From assembly GCA_905199285.1 (NCBI GenBank), contig CAJKFZ010000115.1, forward strand, positions 1 through 8,162: a DNA stretch of 8,162 nucleotides. Direction: 5' to 3'. The notes under the pieces are model-generated. The model saw nothing but the letters and a program-made list of their open reading frames with translations. It did no database searches and was not told where the DNA came from. Shown piece by piece: positions 1 through 5,348 of the stretch; position 1 is the first letter of the stretch, and each line of letters starts with the position of its first letter. The position numbers and the translations under genes were made by a program. The DNA is from an uncultured Ruminococcus sp. (GTDB lineage: Bacteria > Bacillota > Clostridia > Oscillospirales > Ruminococcaceae).

Positions 1-38
1 AATATATATAAATTTCTACCATAATTATAAAAAAGGTG

Positions 39-67
39 TTTACAAATTTTAGTTTTTATGTTATAAT
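39..67 (+). promoter_or_regulatory. nifJ promoter (sigma-A type, extended -10)
   Basis: A -35 box TTTACA (39-44) and a perfect -10 box TATAAT (62-67) are separated by exactly 17 bp, and TGT directly before the -10 box makes it an extended -10. Transcription should begin near position 74, giving a leader of about 75 nt before the nifJ start. The leader holds a weak inverted repeat, TTGGT (85-89) and ACCAA (104-108) with a 14-nt loop. I do not consider this strong enough to call an operator. No convincing Rex-type operator was seen. The flanking DNA (1-38) is AT-rich and holds no gene. Confidence 0.8.
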
Positions 68-134
68 ATAAAAAGCAGTTATACTTGGTCAATGTTTTCT
101 CTTACCAATATATAACACGTTAAATTTACTTTTC

Positions 135-141
135 AGGAGGT
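135..141 (+). promoter_or_regulatory. nifJ ribosome binding site
   Basis: AGGAGGT is a near-perfect complement to the 3' end of 16S rRNA and lies 7 nt before the ATG at 149. It fixes the nifJ start and predicts strong translation. Confidence 0.9.
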
Positions 142-148
142 CATTCCT

Positions 149-3100
149 ATGGCAATTAAAAGAAAAATGAAAACCATGGACGGTAATAATGCCGCTGCTT
201 GGGTTTCATATCCATTTACAGATGTCGCTGCCATCTATCCGATCACTCCTTCATCAGTTATGGCTGAGGTTACAGACAGTTGGTCTGCCAAAGATAAAAA
301 GAATCTTTTCGGACAGCCTGTTACTGTTGCAGAAATGCAGTCTGAAGCCGGTGCTGCTGGTACTGTTCACGGTTCTCTTGCAGCGGGCGCTCTTACGACT
401 ACATACACGGCTTCACAGGGACTTCTCCTTATGATTCCTAATATGTATAAGATCGCCGGAGAACTTCTTCCGAACGTTATTCACGTTTCCGCAAGATGCG
501 TTTCTTCACACGCTCTTAATATTTTCGGAGATCATTCTGATATTTATGCCTGCCGTCAGACAGGTTACGCTATGCTCTGTTCTTCCAATGCTCAGGAAGT
601 AATGGATCTCGGTGCTGTTGCTCATCTTTCAACGATCAAGGGCAGAGTTCCTTTCCTCCATTTCTTCGACGGATTCCGTACTTCTCACGAAATTCAGAAG
701 ATTGAAACATGGGACGACGCTACTCTTTATGATCTTCTCGATAAAGACGCTGCTCAGAGATTCAGAGACGGCGCTCTTCACCCTGAAAGACCTGTTCTTC
801 GTGGTTCAGCTCAGAACCCTGATATCTTCTTCCAGGCTCGTGAGGCTTGCAACAAGTATTACGACGCTCTTCCGGCTATCGTTGAAGAATACATGAATAA
901 GGTGAACGACCTTATTGGTACGGATTACAAGCTCTTTAACTACTACGGCGCTGCTGACGCTGAACACGTGATCGTCGCTATGGGTTCTGTAAACGATACG
1001 ATCGAGGAAACTATCGACTTCCTTAACGCTAACGGCGGCAAGTACGGTCTTGTTAAGGTTCGTCTTTACAGACCTTTCGTTGCAGACAAGCTTGTTGAAG
1101 TTATTCCGGACAGCGTTAAGAGAATTTCAGTTCTCGACAGAACAAAGGAACCTGGTTCTCTCGGCGAACCGCTTTACCTCGATGTTGTTGCCGCTCTCAA
1201 GGACACTAAGTTCAACAATATCCCTGTATTTACAGGACGTTACGGTCTCGGTTCAAAGGACACTGTTCCCGCTCAGATCGTTGCAGTATTCAAGAACGAT
1301 TCCAAGAAGAGATTCACTATCGGTATCGAGGACGACGTTACAAATCTTTCACTTCCGCTTGAAGCTAACCCTGATTCAGCTCCTGCCGGCACAACTGCCT
1401 GCAAGTTCTGGGGACTCGGTTCAGATGGTACTGTTGGCGCTAACAAGAATTCTATCAAAATCATCGGCGACCACACAGACCTCTACGCTCAGGCTTACTT
1501 TGCATACGACTCCAAGAAATCCGGCGGTGTTACAATTTCGCACCTCCGTTTTGGTAAATCGCCTATCAAGTCGACTTACCTTATAAATATGGCTGATTTC
1601 GTTGCCTGTCATAACCAGAGCTATATCGACAAATACGATATGGTTTCCGATATCAAGCCGGGCGGAACATTCCTCCTTAACACTATCTGGAGCCCTGAGG
1701 AGCTTGACGCTAATCTCCCCGGACAGGTTAAGAGATATATCGCTCAGAATAACATCAATTTCTACACTATCAACGGTGTTAAGCTCGGTGAAGAAACAGG
1801 AATGGGTACAAGAATCAACACAATTCTCCAGTCCGCTTTCTTCAAGCTCGCAAACATCATTCCTTTCGAGGACGCTCTTAAATATATGAAGGCTGCTGCT
1901 GAGGCTTCATACAGCAAGAAGGGTCAGGATGTTGTTGAGAAGAACTGGAATGCTATCGACGCAGGTCACCAGAATATCGTTAAGATCGACGTTCCTGCTT
2001 CATGGGCTGACGCTGCCGACACTCAGGTTGGTATGGCTGCCGTTTCATGCGACGATAAGAAGCTTCAGGACTATGTAAACAATATTCAGATTCCATGCAA
2101 CGCTCAGAAGGGCGACAGCCTTCCTGTTTCAACATTCGTTGATATGGCTGATGGTACTTTCCCACAGGGTTCTGCCGCTTTTGAAAAGAGAGGTATCGCT
2201 GTTAAGGTTCCGAACTGGATCCCTGAAAATTGTATCCAGTGTAACCAGTGCGCATACGTTTGTCCGCACGCTGTAATCAGACCTGTTGCGCTTTCAGAAG
2301 CAGAGGCAGAGGCTGCTCCGGCTGCTGCTAAGATCGTTGATTTCAAGCCTGCTATGGCTGGACTCAAGTTCACTATGACTGTTTCTACTCTTGACTGTAC
2401 AGGATGCGGAGTCTGCGCTAATGTCTGTCCTGCTAAGGAAAAAGCTCTCGTTATGGAGCCTATCGCTTCACAGATGGATCAGCAGGAAGTATTCAACTAC
2501 GGCGTTACTATCGACGAAAAGCCTGAGGTTGCTGCTAAGTTCAAGGCTGAAACAGTTAAGGGTTCACAGTTCAGACAGCCGCTTCTCGAATTCTCCGGCG
2601 CTTGCGCAGGATGCGGCGAAACTCCTTACGCTAAGCTCGTTACACAGCTCTTTGGCGACAGAATGCTCATAGCTAACGCAACAGGATGTTCTTCAATCTG
2701 GGGCGGCAGCGCACCTTCAACTCCTTATACAGTAAACAAGAAGGGCAGAGGTCCGGCATGGCACAACTCACTCTTCGAGGATAACGCTGAGTTCGGTTAC
2801 GGTATGTATCTTGCTCAGGAAACGCTCCGTAAGAGAGTTACCGATAAGGTTCTCGCTATAAAGGAAAAGGCTGAAAAGCCAGAGGTTAAGGCTGCTATTG
2901 ACGAATACCTCGCAACATACAATGACGGCGCTGCAAATGCTGTAGCTACTGACAAGCTTATTGCTGCATTTGAAGCCTGCGGATGCGATGACGCTAAGGC
3001 TATTCTCACTGAAAAGGATTACCTCAGCAAGAAGTCTCAGTGGATCTTCGGCGGCGACGGTTGGGCTTACGATATCGGTTTCGGCGGTCTCGACCATGTA

Positions 3101-3694
3101 ATTGCTTCCGGCAAGAACGTTAATATCCTCGTATTCGATACAGAGGTTTACTCCAATACAGGCGGTCAGGCGTCTAAGTCTACACCTACGGGCGCTATTG
3201 CACAGTTTGCAGCTGCCGGTAAGGTTATGAAGAAGAAGGATCTCGCTGGTATCGCAATGAGCTACGGCTACGTTTACGTTGCTCACGTTGCTATGGGCGC
3301 AAATATGAATCAGTGTATCAAGGCATTTGCCGAGGCTGAGGCTTATGACGGTCCTTCGATCATTATCGCTTATGCTCCTTGTATCAACCACGGTATCAAG
3401 ACTGGTATGGCTACTGCTCAGGCAGAAGAGAAGAAGGCTGTTGAGGCTGGTTACTGGCACCTTTACAGATACAATCCTGCACTCAAGGAAGCTGGCAAGA
3501 ATCCGTTTATCCTCGATTCTAAGGCTCCTAACACAGACGAGTATAAGAACTTCCTTATGGGTGAGGTTCGTTACAATTCTCTCGCTCGTCAGAATCCTGA
3601 AAGAGCAGAGGCTCTGTTTGACGCTGCTGTTGCTAACGCTAAGGACAGATATGATTATCTTACTAAGCTTACAACACTTTACGGTCAGGAATAA
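149..3694 (+). CDS. nifJ: Pyruvate:ferredoxin (flavodoxin) oxidoreductase
   Basis: This cytoplasmic enzyme oxidises pyruvate and CoA to acetyl-CoA and CO2 and passes two electrons to ferredoxin, the central fermentative step in anaerobes. The 1181 residues run in the usual single-chain order. The pyruvate-binding domain has YPITPSS (30-36, Thr33) and Arg116. A CoA/transketolase-like middle region follows. Two [4Fe-4S] sites are ligated by Cys695/698/701/705 and Cys750/753/756/760. The proximal cluster cysteines are Cys819, Cys822, Cys847 and Cys1078. The thiamine diphosphate motif begins GDGWAYDIG (969-977) and reaches Asn1003. All expected catalytic and cluster residues are present. The protein ends near 1181, so it lacks most of the C-terminal extension that shields the 1232-residue Desulfovibrio africanus enzyme, and is probably oxygen-sensitive. 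After about the first ten codons, lysine is mostly AAG and alanine mostly GCT, unlike the neighbouring genes, which suggests high expression. It appears monocistronic, with its own promoter and terminator. Confidence 0.97.
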   Translation: MAIKRKMKTMDGNNAAAWVSYPFTDVAAIYPITPSSVMAEVTDSWSAKDKKNLFGQPVTVAEMQSEAGAAGTVHGSLAAGALTTTYTASQGLLLMIPNMYKIAGELLPNVIHVSARCVSSHALNIFGDHSDIYACRQTGYAMLCSSNAQEVMDLGAVAHLSTIKGRVPFLHFFDGFRTSHEIQKIETWDDATLYDLLDKDAAQRFRDGALHPERPVLRGSAQNPDIFFQAREACNKYYDALPAIVEEYMNKVNDLIGTDYKLFNYYGAADAEHVIVAMGSVNDTIEETIDFLNANGGKYGLVKVRLYRPFVADKLVEVIPDSVKRISVLDRTKEPGSLGEPLYLDVVAALKDTKFNNIPVFTGRYGLGSKDTVPAQIVAVFKNDSKKRFTIGIEDDVTNLSLPLEANPDSAPAGTTACKFWGLGSDGTVGANKNSIKIIGDHTDLYAQAYFAYDSKKSGGVTISHLRFGKSPIKSTYLINMADFVACHNQSYIDKYDMVSDIKPGGTFLLNTIWSPEELDANLPGQVKRYIAQNNINFYTINGVKLGEETGMGTRINTILQSAFFKLANIIPFEDALKYMKAAAEASYSKKGQDVVEKNWNAIDAGHQNIVKIDVPASWADAADTQVGMAAVSCDDKKLQDYVNNIQIPCNAQKGDSLPVSTFVDMADGTFPQGSAAFEKRGIAVKVPNWIPENCIQCNQCAYVCPHAVIRPVALSEAEAEAAPAAAKIVDFKPAMAGLKFTMTVSTLDCTGCGVCANVCPAKEKALVMEPIASQMDQQEVFNYGVTIDEKPEVAAKFKAETVKGSQFRQPLLEFSGACAGCGETPYAKLVTQLFGDRMLIANATGCSSIWGGSAPSTPYTVNKKGRGPAWHNSLFEDNAEFGYGMYLAQETLRKRVTDKVLAIKEKAEKPEVKAAIDEYLATYNDGAANAVATDKLIAAFEACGCDDAKAILTEKDYLSKKSQWIFGGDGWAYDIGFGGLDHVIASGKNVNILVFDTEVYSNTGGQASKSTPTGAIAQFAAAGKVMKKKDLAGIAMSYGYVYVAHVAMGANMNQCIKAFAEAEAYDGPSIIIAYAPCINHGIKTGMATAQAEEKKAVEAGYWHLYRYNPALKEAGKNPFILDSKAPNTDEYKNFLMGEVRYNSLARQNPERAEALFDAAVANAKDRYDYLTKLTTLYGQE

Positions 3695-3713
3695 TTTCTG
3701 AATAAATAAAATT

Positions 3714-3751
3714 GGCTGTCGCATTAAAGTGCGGCAGCCTCTTGTTTTTTT
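3714..3751 (+). terminator. Intrinsic terminator of nifJ
   Basis: A 10-bp stem (3714-3723 with 3730-3739, one G-U pair) closes a 6-nt loop. It is followed by TCTTGTTTTTTT (3740-3751). It starts 19 nt after the nifJ stop codon and is a textbook rho-independent terminator. Confidence 0.92.
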
Positions 3752-3770
3752 GACTGAGATTTGCTATAAT
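3742..3770 (+). promoter_or_regulatory. Promoter of the phosphopantetheinyl transferase gene, embedded in the nifJ terminator
   Basis: A perfect TATAAT (3765-3770) is preceded by TGC (extended -10). The best -35 candidate is TTGTTT (3742-3747), 17 bp upstream, which lies in the U-tract of the nifJ terminator. TTGACT (3750-3755) looks more like consensus but would leave only a 9-bp spacer. Initiation near 3777 would leave about 9 nt before the ATG at 3786. The only Shine-Dalgarno candidate, GGTGAT (3777-3782), would then sit at the very 5' end of the transcript. Confidence 0.7.
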
Positions 3771-3785
3771 TTACATGGTGATAAT

Positions 3786-4313
3786 ATGATAGAAATTTCG
3801 TTAATTGAACTGGATAAAAAAGAACAGCATACCCACGCTCATAAGCTGCTCAGGGAATGTCTTAAACGTTTTGGAGTTGACTACAGCGAGTCTACTCCGA
3901 TTATCAAGGGCAAATATGGGAAACCGTTTCTTGCGGAGCATCCTGAGATACAATATAATCTTTCTCATGGAGACGGCATTGCAGCTTGTATTGCCGGAAA
4001 AAAAGAATGCGGAATAGACTGCGAAAAAGTTCGGGCGTACCACGTCAACGTTATCAAAAGAGCCTTTTCCGAAGCAGAAAAAGCTCTTATTGAGAGTGCG
4101 GAAGAAAGTGAAAAAGACCTGATTTTCTTTCGTTTGTGGACGCTGAAAGAATCCTATATAAAGGCACTCGGAACAGGATTATCTTATCCACTTGCGAAAG
4201 CAGAATTTATTCTTGACGGAGACAGAATCTCCGTTCATCCCGAAGGATTCCGTTTCAGGCAGTATATTTTGCAGAAGGGAAAATTTGTAGTTTCCGTCTG
4301 CGAAAAAGAGTAG
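3786..4313 (+). CDS. Sfp-type 4'-phosphopantetheinyl transferase superfamily protein
   Basis: The protein should transfer the phosphopantetheine arm of CoA to a serine of an acyl, peptidyl or aryl carrier protein, converting apo to holo form in the cytoplasm. From the ATG at 3786 it has 175 residues. The family motifs appear in order: GKYGKPFL (42-49), NLSHGDG (58-64), GIDCEKVR (76-83, metal ligands Asp78 and Glu80), FSEAEK (94-99) and WTLKESYIKALGTGL (118-132, with Lys121, Glu122 and Lys126). At 175 residues it is shorter than Sfp itself (about 224). The reading frame stays open upstream to a GTG at 3729, but that extension would lie in the nifJ terminator and the gene's own promoter, so I use 3786. 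No carrier-protein, polyketide or peptide synthetase gene is nearby, so its partner is unknown; it could serve fatty acid ACP or a distant cluster. Lysine is mostly AAA, unlike nifJ. Confidence 0.9.
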   Translation: MIEISLIELDKKEQHTHAHKLLRECLKRFGVDYSESTPIIKGKYGKPFLAEHPEIQYNLSHGDGIAACIAGKKECGIDCEKVRAYHVNVIKRAFSEAEKALIESAEESEKDLIFFRLWTLKESYIKALGTGLSYPLAKAEFILDGDRISVHPEGFRFRQYILQKGKFVVSVCEKE

Positions 4314-4332
4314 CAGCTCAAGCTGTTCTACT
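4309..4332 (+). other. Small hairpin over the phosphopantetheinyl transferase stop codon
   Basis: AGTAG (4309-4313) pairs with CTACT (4328-4332), and CAGC (4314-4317) pairs with GCTG (4322-4325) across a 2-nt bulge and a 4-nt loop. No T-run follows, so it is not a standard terminator. It could be an mRNA 3'-end structure or chance. Confidence 0.3.
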
Positions 4333-4401
4333 GCGTGTATTTGTAGGAATATATCCTTTATATTTCTGCTAAAATCTGTTGTTCTAATGGATGTTCAATC
4401 C

Positions 4402-4443
4402 TAAGTAAAGAGCATACCCACAAATGGGTATGCTCTTTACTTA
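4402..4443. terminator. Perfect 19-bp inverted repeat, probable bidirectional terminator
   Basis: The arms 4402-4420 and 4425-4443 are exact reverse complements around a 4-nt loop (CAAA). The inner stem is GC-richer (GCATACCCA), while the outer stem is A-rich on the left and T-rich on the right, so on either strand the 3' arm ends in a T-rich but interrupted tract. It lies between two convergent genes (phosphopantetheinyl transferase and lipoprotein), where a shared bidirectional terminator is expected. The U-tract is imperfect, so efficiency is uncertain. Confidence 0.6.
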
Positions 4444-4454
4444 ATACTGGGTTT

Positions 4455-4501
4455 CCAAAGGGATAATATCCCTTTGGCAGGGGTATGGGGACAGAGTCCC
4501 C
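4455..4501. repeat. Double-hairpin intergenic repeat candidate
   Basis: Two further perfect hairpins lie 11 bp beyond the 19-bp one. The first has 10-bp arms CCAAAGGGAT (4455-4464) and ATCCCTTTGG (4468-4477) with a 3-nt loop. The second has 6-bp arms GGGGAC (4487-4492) and GTCCCC (4496-4501) with a 3-nt loop. GC content is far above that of the surrounding spacer. The arrangement, a CCTTTGG hairpin, then CAGGGGTATG, then a GGGGAC hairpin, resembles short structured repeats that I recall scattered between genes in gut Firmicutes. That resemblance is from memory, and only one copy is in this window. The right edge is 14 bp from the lipoprotein stop codon. Confidence 0.5.
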
Positions 4502-4515
4502 GCAAATAATAAATG

Positions 4516-5331
4516 TCAGTAAGGCAATTTGAACTGACCGGCTTTCCAAGTTCCGCTGTCGTCGATAACGACTGAAAAAGTATCTGTCTGGGAATAGGCT
4601 TCGGAACTGTTGAAATCAGTACCGGTGTAAAAATTCTCAACAGTGAAAAAAATCTCGTCATCAGTTCGGGATTCGATTCCGGTTATCTGAGAACTGGAGT
4701 AATAAAGATCCATACCTCTTGCTCCGCTTGTAACGTAAACCGAGCCGTTCTGCTCCATATACAAGTCGCCAAGCTGATTCGGATATCTGCTGCTAAAAAC
4801 TTTATAGTAATCATTTTCAACGTCGCTGAGATAATTTATTCCGCTATTTGTAATGCGGCAGAACTGCCAGCCGAATTGATTTTCAACAATATCTCCGGAG
4901 TCGATATCGTACGGGCATCCGACAGTATAATCCCATTGAGTGCGGCAGGCGGATTCAAAAAGAGCCTGTGCGGCGGCGATCAGGGTACGGTCGTCCTGCT
5001 GAGAAATATCCGTATTGAAGCTGACTGCTCCGTTATCGTCATAGGAAAAAGCTCCGCTGCCTTGTGGATCGGCTTGCTGAGTTACAGAGGCGGTTGTAAC
5101 AGTTGTTTCCGTCGGAGCAGCTGTTGAAGATACTGTTGTTGATTTTTCGTCAGAAGATTCCGCAGTGCTTTCTTCCACGGGAGAAAGCGGATCGGGCTGG
5201 AGAGTAGTCTCGCTCTGCGAAGCGCTTGGCTCGGAAGTTGTATCCGAAGTCTTTTCCGTTTTTTTGGAGCATCCCGATATAGCAAGCAAAGAGGCAGTAA
5301 AAAGGGCTGCGGCTGTAAATTTTTTTTTCAT
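4516..5331 (-). CDS. Secreted lipoprotein of unknown function, cotranscribed with rnr
   Basis: I do not recognise a firm family for this 271-residue protein. Residues 1-20 form a signal peptide with a basic start and hydrophobic core, ending in the lipobox ISGC with Cys21, so it should be lipid-anchored outside the membrane. Residues 22-92 are a low-complexity Ser/Thr/Glu/Pro linker typical of a wall-spanning spacer. Residues 93-271 look globular, with an alternating Y/F-rich beta pattern, three cysteines (129, 139, 158) and an end of the form SGTWKAGQFKLPY. The C-terminal shape loosely recalls IseA/YoeB-type inhibitors of DL-endopeptidases, but this is only a weak impression. The ATG at 5331 is chosen because the signal peptide starts there and an AGGAGG lies 11 nt upstream, overlapping the rnr stop codon. 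That 15-bp gap implies cotranscription and probable translational coupling with rnr. Confidence 0.88.
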   Translation of the reverse strand: MKKKFTAAALFTASLLAISGCSKKTEKTSDTTSEPSASQSETTLQPDPLSPVEESTAESSDEKSTTVSSTAAPTETTVTTASVTQQADPQGSGAFSYDDNGAVSFNTDISQQDDRTLIAAAQALFESACRTQWDYTVGCPYDIDSGDIVENQFGWQFCRITNSGINYLSDVENDYYKVFSSRYPNQLGDLYMEQNGSVYVTSGARGMDLYYSSSQITGIESRTDDEIFFTVENFYTGTDFNSSEAYSQTDTFSVVIDDSGTWKAGQFKLPY

Positions 5332-5340
5332 GATAGTTAA

Positions 5341-5348
5341 ATCCTCCT
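5341..5348 (-). promoter_or_regulatory. Lipoprotein gene ribosome binding site overlapping the rnr stop codon
   Basis: On the minus strand the TAG stop of rnr runs directly into AGGAGG, so ribosomes ending on rnr sit on the Shine-Dalgarno sequence of the next gene. The spacing of about 11 nt to the ATG is slightly long. This layout supports translational coupling. Confidence 0.75.

Noticed and set aside
85..108. TTGGT/ACCAA inverted repeat in the nifJ leader as a riboswitch or Rex operator
   Set aside because: Only five pairs around a 14-nt loop, no known riboswitch core, and it does not fit the TTGTnAA-type Rex half-sites.
1050..1586. 178-codon plus-strand frame within nifJ
   Set aside because: It is an alternative frame of conserved nifJ sequence, Leu/Ser/Thr-rich, with no start signal of its own.
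2768..3724. 318-codon open frame on the minus strand opposite nifJ
   Set aside because: It lies wholly antisense to the conserved thiamine and cluster-binding part of nifJ and extends into the terminator. Its Leu/Ser/Val-rich composition is what reversed nifJ codon bias gives, and it has no recognisable motif or ribosome binding site.
3750..3770. TTGACT as -35 box for the phosphopantetheinyl transferase promoter
   Set aside because: It is closer to consensus than TTGTTT, but it is only 9 bp from the -10 box, too short for sigma-A.
3729..3785. Upstream GTG start giving a 194-residue phosphopantetheinyl transferase
   Set aside because: The added 19 codons fall in the nifJ terminator and the gene's own promoter and add nothing family-like; the ATG at 3786 begins the typical N-terminal strand.
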